From Gammaproteobacteria bacterium (GTDB lineage: Bacteria; Pseudomonadota; Gammaproteobacteria; Chromatiales; Chromatiaceae), in NCBI GenBank assembly GCA_020445335.1, contig JAGRGU010000004.1, positions 16,076 through 63,777 on the forward strand: 47,702 bases of DNA, given 5' to 3'. Below are positions 26,263 to 34,333 of this stretch, piece after piece. Positions within the stretch are counted from its first letter, which is position 1. Each line of letters begins with the position of its first letter. The notes under the pieces are model-generated. The model was not told the origin of the DNA and ran no database searches. It was given only the letters and a program-made list of their open reading frames with translations. Position numbers and translations under genes: made by a program.

Positions 26263-27771
26263 ATGCCTCAAAGCAGCGCCGTATTCCCCTTCCTGAGCCT
26301 GATGCTTCTGCTGCTGCTGGCGGCAGCGGTCATGATCTGGCTGTTCCGCGATGCACGGCAGGCACGCTGGATCGCGCTGGGGGCGACCCTGCTTGCTCTG
26401 CTGCTCTCGCTGGTCATGCTGTTCGGCTTCAGTCGCGACGATTACGGTTTTCAGTTTGTCGAGCAGATGACCTGGATCCCGACACTCAACATCAACTATC
26501 TGCTGGGCGTGGATGGCATCTCGATCCTGTTTCTGCCGTTGACGCAGATTCTGTTTTTCGGCGTCATCCTCGCATCCTGGACCCGTATTCGCTTCAGCCC
26601 CAGACTCTACTTCTCACTGCTGCTGCAGCTGCAGCTGTTCACGCTGGGTATCTTCTGCGCGCTGGATACGATGCTCTTCTTCCTGTTCTGGGAGCTGACC
26701 CTGTTGCCGCTCTACTTTCTGATCAGTCTGTGGGGCATAGGCCCGAGCCGACGTTACGCCGCGGTCAAGTACACGCTGTTCATGCTTGCCGGCGGTATAC
26801 CGCTGCTGTTTGGGATGCTGCTGCTGGCCTTCAATCACGCTGTGGTCAGTGGGACGCCAGTGCCCTTGGGGCTGACCTTCAACTACCTGGAGTTGTTACA
26901 AACCGCAGTTCCGAAAGATACGCAGAACCTGGTTTTTCTGCTGCTGCTGGCCGGATTCGCGGTCAAGACCCCGCTGATCCCACTGCATACCTGGCTGCCC
27001 GAGGTTGCGCAGGAGGGGCCGATTGCGGTGGTCGCCTTGTTGACCGGGTTGAAGCTTGGCGCCTACGGCCTGCTCCGTTTTGTCGTGCCGCTGGCGCCGG
27101 AGGCAGCGCTGAGTTTCCACTGGCTTCTCGCCGGTCTTGGAGTGATCGGTATTCTCTATGGCGGGGTGTTGGCGTTGCGTCAGACAAATCTGCGTCGCAT
27201 GCTTGCCTTTTCCAGCATCAGTCATATCGGTCTGGTGCTGCTGGGTATCGCCAGCTTCAGGGTCGAGGGTACCCAGGGTGTGCTCTTTCAGCTGCTCAAC
27301 TTCACCATTGTTGCGGGAGGTATATTTCTGCTGACCGGCTTTCTGCATCATCGAATAGGGTCGAATGATCTGCTGAATCTGGGTGGCGCCGCACGCACCA
27401 TGCCGCTGCTGGCCGGTTTCTATCTGCTTTTCGGATTGGCGGGCATGGGCGTGCCGGGTACTGCGGGTTTCCCGGCCGAGTTTCTGATCCTGACCAGCGC
27501 AATTGCGACCCACACGGGCGCGGGTCTGGCCGCACTGTTCGGAATGGTTCTGGGTTGCGCCTACTTTCTCTCGCTCTATCGGCGCGTGTTTCTTGGTCCG
27601 GTGGGCGACAGCGTGGTCGCAGAGGCCGAGGACCTGCGTCCACGCGAGATGGTGCTGGCGCTGCTGCTGGCGCTGCTGGTGCTGCTGTTCGGTCTCTATC
27701 CCACGGCTATACTGGAACTCACCGAGGCCGCCAGTAGAGCCTGGATGGTACGGCTGACCGGAGCTGTGTGA
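26263..27771 (+). CDS. NuoM-like proton-translocating subunit, last gene of DabA operon
   Basis: A 502-residue membrane protein, the closest NuoM match in the operon. Channel residues sit at almost the same numbers as in E. coli NuoM: E144 in LFFLFWELTLLP, K235 in GFAVKTPLIPLHTWLP, K264 in GLKLGAYGLLR and E406 in GFPAEFLIL. NuoM-type LLGVDGISILFLPLT is at about 80-95. It begins three bases after the preceding stop. The last residues end in a short helix, and no terminator hairpin is evident before the sulfur globule gene, 165 bases downstream. Read-through into that gene is therefore possible. Confidence 0.88.
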   Translation: MPQSSAVFPFLSLMLLLLLAAAVMIWLFRDARQARWIALGATLLALLLSLVMLFGFSRDDYGFQFVEQMTWIPTLNINYLLGVDGISILFLPLTQILFFGVILASWTRIRFSPRLYFSLLLQLQLFTLGIFCALDTMLFFLFWELTLLPLYFLISLWGIGPSRRYAAVKYTLFMLAGGIPLLFGMLLLAFNHAVVSGTPVPLGLTFNYLELLQTAVPKDTQNLVFLLLLAGFAVKTPLIPLHTWLPEVAQEGPIAVVALLTGLKLGAYGLLRFVVPLAPEAALSFHWLLAGLGVIGILYGGVLALRQTNLRRMLAFSSISHIGLVLLGIASFRVEGTQGVLFQLLNFTIVAGGIFLLTGFLHHRIGSNDLLNLGGAARTMPLLAGFYLLFGLAGMGVPGTAGFPAEFLILTSAIATHTGAGLAALFGMVLGCAYFLSLYRRVFLGPVGDSVVAEAEDLRPREMVLALLLALLVLLFGLYPTAILELTEAASRAWMVRLTGAV

Positions 27772-27821
27772 ATGTCTCGCGGACTGAAAATAAGTAATTC
27801 ATAAATCAACAATAATCTTAA

Positions 27822-27864
27822 TTGACCTGGCTCAAAATCGCTCTGCCGTGTAATGCAGTATGCT
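27822..27864 (+). promoter_or_regulatory. Candidate FNR/CRP-family box and -10 element for the first sulfur globule gene
   Basis: TTGA-N6-TCAA (27822-27835) matches the FNR-family palindrome, with one mismatch in each five-base half (TTGAC and CTCAA instead of TTGAT and ATCAA). A -10-like TATGCT lies at 27859-27864. Taking +1 near 27871, the box is centred about 42 bases upstream, the class II activator position. Redox control of this gene is inferred from position and sequence only. Confidence 0.4.
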
Positions 27865-27936
27865 TTTATATGCCTAGCTGGTTTCCAGCACATTTGAAGG
27901 TGAAGTCCTGAATAACTGCTGACGGAGACAACGAAC

Positions 27937-28239
27937 ATGTTCAAGACTAAACGTTTTTTTGCTGCTGCGCTGATTGCCTCTTCCGCCGCGTTGGCGCCGC
28001 TGGCTGCAGACGCCTGGTGGGGTTTCCCGTTTGGTGGATGGAGCCCGTGGAACAATGGATGGGGCGGTGGTCCCTGGGGCGGCCCATGGGGTGGTTACCC
28101 GGGGTATGGCTACGGTTATCCGGGATATGGTTACGGCTATCCGGGCTGGGGGGGTTACGGTTACGGCGCACCCTACTATTACGGCTACCAGCCGTACTAT
28201 GCACCGGCGGCTCCTGCGGCGACGACTGAGAAGCAGTAA
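27937..28239 (+). CDS. Sulfur globule protein (Gly/Tyr/Trp-rich), secreted
   Basis: A 100-residue precursor with a 26-residue signal peptide (hydrophobic core FFAAALIASSAALAPLA, cleavage after ADA) and a mature part starting WWG. The mature chain is extremely rich in Gly, Tyr, Trp and Pro and has no cysteine. It contains two copies of a seven-residue unit PGYGYGY (28099-28119 and 28120-28140) whose codons differ synonymously, so the repeat is kept at protein level. This matches the sulfur globule proteins that coat periplasmic sulfur stores in sulfur oxidisers such as Allochromatium. It has its own candidate promoter and a strong terminator. A general glycine-rich secreted protein is the alternative, but the two similar genes at the window end favour the sulfur globule reading. 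Confidence 0.8.
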   Translation: MFKTKRFFAAALIASSAALAPLAADAWWGFPFGGWSPWNNGWGGGPWGGPWGGYPGYGYGYPGYGYGYPGWGGYGYGAPYYYGYQPYYAPAAPAATTEKQ

Positions 28240-28265
28240 CACCCGCCACTGCTGAACCGACCGAG

Positions 28266-28308
28266 CGCCGCCCCTCTCTAATTGCAAATGAAGTGGGGCG
28301 GCGTTTTT
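28266..28308 (+). terminator. Intrinsic terminator of the first sulfur globule gene
   Basis: Arms CGCCGCCCC (28266-28274) and GGGGCGGCG (28295-28303) form a nine-base GC stem with a 20-base loop, followed directly by TTTTT (28304-28308). It lies 27 bases after the stop codon. Confidence 0.88.
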
Positions 28309-28446
28309 CGTCTCGTCCTGCGTGGCTTGCAAGAGATCTCCGTGCCTGACCGATCGCCTTGCCAGGAGCGCCCGTCTATGCCTGGAACTCGATGGGCGAC
28401 AGCTACGAACGTTGCACCTGCCCGTTGCAGCGTCGCCAGCCGGCGC

Positions 28447-29091
28447 TCAGTTCGAGCTGAAAAAGATGTCGCCGTACTCGGCGGCAACGGAGGTGCCGGT
28501 CTGATCGCTGTCGCTCATCAGCGCGATCAGCTCGATACTGTCGATTCCGTTGCCGAGGAAGCGTGCGAAGTCCTCGCGCACGTTGCGCCGCTCTTCCAGC
28601 CACTCTCCTGTCTGCGCGTTGCCGCTGCGCACCGCGATCATCAGCGAGCTGTCGGTGAAGGCACTGGGCCAGCGCTGCCCGGCTGGCTGGTTGTTCGACC
28701 AGACGTAGTTGACCGCCCGGGTCTGCCAGGGGAGAGGGCCGGTACGGGTCACGACGTAGATGCGCGCCGCGTAGTCATCGCCGGACCTGATGCGCTCGTC
28801 GACATTGGGAATGGTACCGTTCCTGTCCACTTTCCAGCGCCAGTGGAGCCAGGGGGTGCGGCGCAGATCGACATAGACCTCCCGGTAGAGCGCGGAGGCG
28901 GCGCCTTTGCTCTGCGCGCGCACCACATCTCCCGAACCCGCGTCGACCAAGCGGTAGTGGGTGCTGCCGGAAAAGCTGTGATGCCGCCAGTCGTCGAGCC
29001 CTTGTGACGAGAAACTTCCGACGGCGACACGCTCGGCGACCGCTGCCGCACAGCATAGCGACAGAGCGATGAAAATCGATCCGCTGCGCAC
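28447..29091 (-). CDS. DUF3047 family secreted protein
   Basis: A 214-residue protein with a signal peptide (IFIALSLCCAAAVA, cleavage near residue 19) and one DUF3047 domain. Family blocks are well kept: YRLVDAGSGDVVRAQSKGAAS, TPWLHWRWKVD, RSGDDYAARIYVV, VNYVWSNNQPAG, ERRNVREDFARFLG and AEYGDIFFSS (first block split for length). The function is unknown; the fold is beta-rich and periplasmic. The start is taken as GTG at 29091, ten bases after the glcD-like stop; earlier in-frame starts would sit inside that gene and spoil the signal peptide. It is the last gene of the leftward lpoA run. Confidence 0.8.
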   Translation of the reverse strand: MRSGSIFIALSLCCAAAVAERVAVGSFSSQGLDDWRHHSFSGSTHYRLVDAGSGDVVRAQSKGAASALYREVYVDLRRTPWLHWRWKVDRNGTIPNVDERIRSGDDYAARIYVVTRTGPLPWQTRAVNYVWSNNQPAGQRWPSAFTDSSLMIAVRSGNAQTGEWLEERRNVREDFARFLGNGIDSIELIALMSDSDQTGTSVAAEYGDIFFSSN

Positions 29092-29101
29092 GGCCCTATG
29101 G

Positions 29102-30535
29102 TCAATCCGCCGGGGCACTGATTGTCTCCGGCGGCAGCGTTTTGTCCGGATTGAGCACGCCATGTGGATCGAACAGCGTGCGCACGCCGCGCATCAGTTC
29201 GAGGGCGACCGGATCTATCTCGCGGTCGACAAAATCGCGTTTCTCAAGTCCCACTCCGTGCTCTCCGGAGAGCGTACCGCCCAGCCGCAGCACCAGATCG
29301 AAGGTGGCGTCGAGGCAGGCCAGCGCATTGCGCAGCTGTTCGCTGTTATCCGGGTCGGTGAGCAGATTGACGTGGATGTTGCCATTGCCGGCATGGCCGA
29401 AGTTGACGATGCGTATTCCGTACTTCTTCGCCAGAGATTCGAGCCCCTGAATCAGCTCGGGGATGCGCGAGACCGGCACCACCACATCTTCGTTGATCTT
29501 CTTTGGGGCGACATTGCGCAGTGCAGGGGAGAGGGACTTTCGGGTGCGCCAGAGATTCGCGATCTGTTCCGGTGTCTCGGCGCGCGTGATTCGCAGCATG
29601 CCGTCGACCGATGCTGCCGACTCGACCGCCGCGACCGACTCGGAGAGCGCGTGCGCGGGGCCGTCGACCTCGATCATCAGGATGGCGCCCACCTCTGCAC
29701 CGATATCGAGATCGGAGAAGCTGCGTACCATCTCGATCGCGGAACGATCCATGAACTCGAGCGCGCAGGGCGTGACCGGCTGCGCCATGATCGCCGATAC
29801 CGCCGCCGCAGCTGCGTGCATGCTGCGGTAGTCGGCCTGCAGGGTGAGCTTTGCTTCGGCCAGCGGTGTCAGTTTCAGCACCGCCTCGGTGATGATCGCC
29901 AAGGTTCCCTCGGAGCCGATCAGCAGCCGCGTCAGGTCGTAGCCGACCACACCTTTGCTGGTGACGACGCCGGTGCGTAGTTCGCGTCCGTCGCCGGTGA
30001 CCGCGCGCAGGCCCAGCGTGTTCTCGCGCGGTGTTCCGTATTTCACCGCCCGGGGGCCGGCCGAGTTATAGGCGAGGTTCCCGCCGATGGTGCAGACCGC
30101 CGCGCTGGTCGGATCCGGAGGCCAGAAAAACCGCTGCTCCGCCAGCGCCTGTTGCAGCGCACCGTTGGTAACGCCGGGTTCGACGCGGGCGATGCGGTTG
30201 GCGGGGTCGATCTCGAGGATACGGTTCATGCGCTCCAGGCTGAGCACTATGCCCCCCCGCGTCGGTACCGTCGCACCGGTGGTGCCGGTGCCGGCGCCGC
30301 GCGGTACCAGGGGAACCCGGAACTCGCTGCAGAGCGCCGCGAGGGAGGCAACCTGTTCGTGGCTGGTGGCGAAGACCACAGCGCCCGGCAGCGCCTGCCG
30401 CCGGCTGTTGTCGTAGCCGTACGGCCAGCAGTCGCCGGCGTCGGTCAGGATCGCATCGGCGGGGAAGATCCGTTGCAGGCGTGCCGGAAATTCCGCCGGG
30501 AGTGCGACCTGCGCAGCCTGCTCAGATATATTCAA
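29102..30535 (-). CDS. glcD: FAD-linked 2-hydroxyacid oxidase (GlcD / D-lactate dehydrogenase-like)
   Basis: A 477-residue flavoenzyme of the GlcD/VAO family. The FAD pyrophosphate-binding loop PRGAGTGTTG is at 78-87, TIGGNLAYNSAGPRAVKYG and GVVGYDLTRLLIGSEGTLA follow, and the C-terminal cap holds FGHAGNGNIHVN and LSGEHGVGLEKRDF, the substrate-binding signature (cited in short pieces). It oxidises glycolate or D-lactate. GlcE and GlcF partners are not next to it, so it may instead be a single-subunit D-lactate dehydrogenase. In a Calvin cycle organism glycolate from photorespiration is a plausible substrate (inference). Its start overlaps the dolP 3' end by 14 bases. Confidence 0.87.
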   Translation of the reverse strand: MNISEQAAQVALPAEFPARLQRIFPADAILTDAGDCWPYGYDNSRRQALPGAVVFATSHEQVASLAALCSEFRVPLVPRGAGTGTTGATVPTRGGIVLSLERMNRILEIDPANRIARVEPGVTNGALQQALAEQRFFWPPDPTSAAVCTIGGNLAYNSAGPRAVKYGTPRENTLGLRAVTGDGRELRTGVVTSKGVVGYDLTRLLIGSEGTLAIITEAVLKLTPLAEAKLTLQADYRSMHAAAAAVSAIMAQPVTPCALEFMDRSAIEMVRSFSDLDIGAEVGAILMIEVDGPAHALSESVAAVESAASVDGMLRITRAETPEQIANLWRTRKSLSPALRNVAPKKINEDVVVPVSRIPELIQGLESLAKKYGIRIVNFGHAGNGNIHVNLLTDPDNSEQLRNALACLDATFDLVLRLGGTLSGEHGVGLEKRDFVDREIDPVALELMRGVRTLFDPHGVLNPDKTLPPETISAPAD

Positions 30536-31094
30536 AGATCTTTACCACCCGTTCGACTCCGCGGATGTAACGCGCCGCCTCCACCACCGCATCCGCCTCC
30601 GCAGCGGTGACCAATCCCATCAGGTAGACGATGCCGTTCTTGGTGATCACCTTGACCCGGGTAGGATCGAAACTCGCCAGATCTATATCCAGCAGTTCGA
30701 TCTTCACCTTGGCTGTGATGTAGGTGTCTTTGGTATCCCGCGACAGTGAACTGCCTGGGCCGATCTGTATCTCGTTGATGACCCGTTTGACGCCTGGTTG
30801 GCCGCTGGCGAGCTCCACCAGCCGTGCGCGATAGTGCTCGCTCGTGGCGCTGCCCACCATCAACACCACATAATTGTAAGTGGTAACCGAGACATCGCTC
30901 TGCCCGGCCAGCTCCTTGTCGGCAGCGATCTGCGCGGCGACTTTGAACTGGATGCTTTTGTCATCCAGGATCGTGCCGGCGGAACGGCGATCGTGAATAA
31001 CCGCTACGCCGGTCGCGGTGCCGCCTACCAGCAGCGCGCCGCAGCCCTGCAACAACAGCGTCGATAGCAGCAACAGCAAAGTCAGTTTTCTCAT
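30522..31094 (-). CDS. dolP: Outer-membrane lipoprotein DolP (two BON domains)
   Basis: A 190-residue lipoprotein with a signal peptide ending in the lipobox LLQGC (lipidated C18). Two BON domains follow. The first runs from about residue 45 with VSVTTYNYVVLMVGSAT and GVKRVINEIQIG; the second from about 123 with TYITAKVKIELL, VKVITKNGIVYLMGLVT and VERVVKIFEYI. DolP (YraP) binds anionic phospholipids at division sites and supports outer-membrane integrity and BAM function. It is located in the conserved order lpoA-yraN-diaA-dolP, which strengthens the call. The stop overlaps the glcD-like start. Confidence 0.92.
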   Translation of the reverse strand: MRKLTLLLLLSTLLLQGCGALLVGGTATGVAVIHDRRSAGTILDDKSIQFKVAAQIAADKELAGQSDVSVTTYNYVVLMVGSATSEHYRARLVELASGQPGVKRVINEIQIGPGSSLSRDTKDTYITAKVKIELLDIDLASFDPTRVKVITKNGIVYLMGLVTAAEADAVVEAARYIRGVERVVKIFEYI

Positions 31095-31151
31095 CCCTAT
31101 CCCTCCGGTGTGGGGCTGCGCAGGGCGCAGTCGATGCAGTATCAGATTGAA

Positions 31152-31781
<630 letters not shown>

Positions 31782-32147
31782 TTAATGATCGATCCTGAAT
31801 GCATCCTTTATCCACTCGAGCGCAGCCTGATTGCAGCCGTCCATGGCTATGACATCGAAGCGGCAGGCATGGTTGCGCCACTGCTTGTGAAGCTGCAGGA
31901 AATGTCTGGCGGCACGCATGATACGCAGCTGTTTTTTGGTGGTAACGCTCTCCGCCGCAGAGCCGAAATCCGGGTGGCTGCGCCAGCGTACCTCAACAAA
32001 GACCAGTGTCTCGCGTGCGAACATGATCAGGTCAATCTCGCCCTCTCGGCAACGGAAGTTTCGCTCCACCAGTACCAGCCCCTGCCGGCTCAGAAAGCCA
32101 AGAGCCCGTGTCTCGGCTCGCGCTCCCCGCTCCCTGGGGTTGATCAT
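31782..32147 (-). CDS. yraN: YraN (UPF0102) nuclease-fold protein
   Basis: A 121-residue protein of the UPF0102 family. The restriction-endonuclease-like core is seen in RGARAETRALGFLSRQG, NFRCREGEIDLIMFA and VFVEVRWRSHPDFGSA, giving the E-x-D...E-V-(K/R) acidic motif of that fold, with Arg in the last place. Its biochemical function is not established. It sits 24 bases after lpoA and 33 bases before diaA on the same strand, in the usual order. Confidence 0.92.
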   Translation of the reverse strand: MINPRERGARAETRALGFLSRQGLVLVERNFRCREGEIDLIMFARETLVFVEVRWRSHPDFGSAAESVTTKKQLRIMRAARHFLQLHKQWRNHACRFDVIAMDGCNQAALEWIKDAFRIDH

Positions 32148-32171
32148 GCTCGGCGGATCCTCTGTTGAGAC

Positions 32172-34163
32172 TCAGCCTTCAGCACCGCCTTTCGGCGTCC
32201 TGACCGCCGGGGCTCCAGGTTCGATCCTGGTCGCCGGCAGCGCGTCCGGATTGCCCGCCGGCACCTCCGGGAAGGCGCCTATGCCCTGCTCCAGTCGCGG
32301 CGAGAAACCGGTTATCTGCGGTACGCCCTCGACGATCTCCGCCCACAGCATCTGGCGGTGTATCTGGTTGCCGCTGTCCATGAAGAGGTTTCCGGTTTTA
32401 CCCGGCAGCACCTCGTGAGGGCTGCTCTGCAGGCGTGCCAGATGCGGCAGCAGCTGCATGCTGTCTATGCCCATCGCCAGCAACGGGAGATAGCGGGGCG
32501 GGGTATCGGGAAAGGCACGCAACAGGTGGCTCAGCGACAGCTTTTCGCTATCCTGCCCGGTCATCAGCCAGGGTATGAGCGGAAACCTGATGCCGTTCAG
32601 ATCTCGGTCCTTGTCGGCTTCGGCGATGCCGGAAAAGGCGTGGGAGGTGGTGTAGATCGGCAGGTCGTCGGCATGATGAAACTGCAGCTGTGGACGGATC
32701 TGCCGGGCTTTCTGCGGTTTTGCGGCGAGAAAGATGAACCCCGCGTCCTGACGCCTGCGCGGTTCGAACTCGAGCTTGCGCCCCAACAGGTTCTGCAGTT
32801 CATTCTTCCGCTGCAGACTGCGATCTAGATTCAGCAGCTGTTGGATCGGTTCCGAGAAGTCGTGCTGTTCGCTGTCGTACTGCCGTTTCGCGGCGACCAC
32901 GCCGCCCAGTGCCTCCCATCGCTCCTGGAACCTGGCCGCGATCCGGTCGCCCCAGTCGCCCGCCGGCGTCATCACCACGGCGACGGTGTGTCCGTCGGTC
33001 CAGGCCCGCTCCGCGACCTGTCTGGCCTCATCCTCCGGCGAGAGCGCGAATTGAAACAGGTCCGGTGACGGGAGTCCGCTCGGCTCGATCTCGTTCAATG
33101 CCAGAACCGGAATCTCGAGCTCACCGGCCCTGGCCAGTTGCGCAACGCTATCCTTGTCCAGCGGTCCGATTACCATATCGGCCCCCGACTCGACCGCCTG
33201 CCGGTAGAGCGGCCAGGTCGATTCCGGGGTGCTGCTGTCGTAAAACCGCAGTTTGGTGCGCGCCTCGGGCGGCTCCTGATACCAGGCGGCCAGCAGGCCG
33301 TCGCGCAGCCAGGAGGCGGCACGGGCGTAGGGGCCGCTCTCCGGCAGCAAAACCGCCAGATGGCTCAGTCGGCGGTACTGCGCCTTGAGCCTTTTGAAGT
33401 AGCCATCGAGAAACTCCTCCATGACCGGGTGGCCGGGAAAGAGCTTTCGCCAGGCGGCGAATTGCTGATCGATCTGCTGTTGGTCGCTGGCATATGTCTT
33501 GACAATACGCGTCAGCGCCAGCCAGCCGCCGTGCGGATCGGGCGCTGGCGGCTGCAACTGCAGTAGCGCGTTGTCGGTCAATGCAGCGTAGGTCTGGATG
33601 ATCGCGAGCTGATTCTCCAGGCGGTCGTGTGGGTCGGAGATGAGCAGGTCCAGCTGTTCGAGCGCCCGGCCACGCTCGAGCAGGTTACCGCTCAAGCGGA
33701 AGGCTTCGGCACGGTTGTTGTGGAAACGGCGGCGCTGGTCGGGTCGCGTGCCTTCGGGCGGCGCCGCATCGAGCAGTGTCAGCGCCTCGTCAGGACGATT
33801 GCGCACCAACGCCATCTCCGCCACCAGCAGTTTGCGTTGGAAGTCGAGGTGTGGGAGGTCGTCGACGCGGATCTGCTCCAGCAGCTGTGCTGCGGCCTCA
33901 GTGTCCGCGGCCAGAAAATGGTTTTCGGCGGCGCGCAGCAACAGCTGCTGGCGTATGCTCCGATCGCTCTGGCTCTTTGCCGCCTGTTCGAAGATGGCGG
34001 CGGCAGTGGAGTTGTCACCGGCCTGCGACAGCGCCTCGGCCTGCATGATCAGTGGATCATTGGCGGTGTCCAGCGAGGGGCGGACACTGCTCTCCGGAAC
34101 GCAGCCCGCCAGCATCCAGATCAGCGGCAGGAGCAGCAGCCAGTTCCATGTCTTCAGTTGCAT
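32172..34163 (-). CDS. lpoA: Penicillin-binding protein activator LpoA
   Basis: A 663-residue outer-membrane lipoprotein that reaches through the periplasm to activate PBP1A. The signal peptide ends in the lipobox LAGC (C21). A TPR-like helical domain covers about residues 35-250 (ALSQAGDNSTAAAIFEQAA and ALTLLDAAP). The C-terminal half is a periplasmic-binding-protein-like domain, with HLAVLLPESGPYARAASWLRDG, MVIGPLDKDSVAQLA and VPVLALNEIE-type segments. The ATG at 34163 is chosen; an in-frame ATG at 34223 would place 20 hydrophilic residues before the signal peptide. It heads the leftward run lpoA-yraN-diaA-dolP and is divergent from rsmI, as in many gammaproteobacteria. Confidence 0.93.
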   Translation of the reverse strand: MQLKTWNWLLLLPLIWMLAGCVPESSVRPSLDTANDPLIMQAEALSQAGDNSTAAAIFEQAAKSQSDRSIRQQLLLRAAENHFLAADTEAAAQLLEQIRVDDLPHLDFQRKLLVAEMALVRNRPDEALTLLDAAPPEGTRPDQRRRFHNNRAEAFRLSGNLLERGRALEQLDLLISDPHDRLENQLAIIQTYAALTDNALLQLQPPAPDPHGGWLALTRIVKTYASDQQQIDQQFAAWRKLFPGHPVMEEFLDGYFKRLKAQYRRLSHLAVLLPESGPYARAASWLRDGLLAAWYQEPPEARTKLRFYDSSTPESTWPLYRQAVESGADMVIGPLDKDSVAQLARAGELEIPVLALNEIEPSGLPSPDLFQFALSPEDEARQVAERAWTDGHTVAVVMTPAGDWGDRIAARFQERWEALGGVVAAKRQYDSEQHDFSEPIQQLLNLDRSLQRKNELQNLLGRKLEFEPRRRQDAGFIFLAAKPQKARQIRPQLQFHHADDLPIYTTSHAFSGIAEADKDRDLNGIRFPLIPWLMTGQDSEKLSLSHLLRAFPDTPPRYLPLLAMGIDSMQLLPHLARLQSSPHEVLPGKTGNLFMDSGNQIHRQMLWAEIVEGVPQITGFSPRLEQGIGAFPEVPAGNPDALPATRIEPGAPAVRTPKGGAEG

Positions 34164-34333
34164 AGTGAACGTGTCTAGTGTCTGATTCCGGCCCGGGGGC
34201 GGAAATTTGTCTGAGTGGTGCAAGCGTCAGATCTTGCATGGAAACTGAAACCGGCGCAATCGAACCCGGTTCCAGGCCGCTATTTTACTCTATATCGGTC
34301 ACCGGTTGACTGCTGACGAGAGGTTTGCACAAG

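Noticed and set aside
24762..27368. An 868-codon open frame on the plus strand in another frame across the NuoM-like genes
   Set aside because: It runs across two real genes and is Arg/Ala/Gly-rich without hydrophobic segments or motifs.
27828..27844. A sigma-54-like GG...GC element in front of the first sulfur globule gene
   Set aside because: The GG and GC doublets are one base too close for the fixed -24/-12 spacing; the overlapping FNR-type palindrome explains the bases better.
28282..29007. A 241-codon plus-strand frame opposite the DUF3047 gene
   Set aside because: It starts inside the terminator of the sulfur globule gene and covers the antisense of a protein with clear DUF3047 motifs.
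34164..34333. RNase P RNA near rsmI
   Set aside because: The intergenic space is too short for the RNA and lacks its conserved helices.
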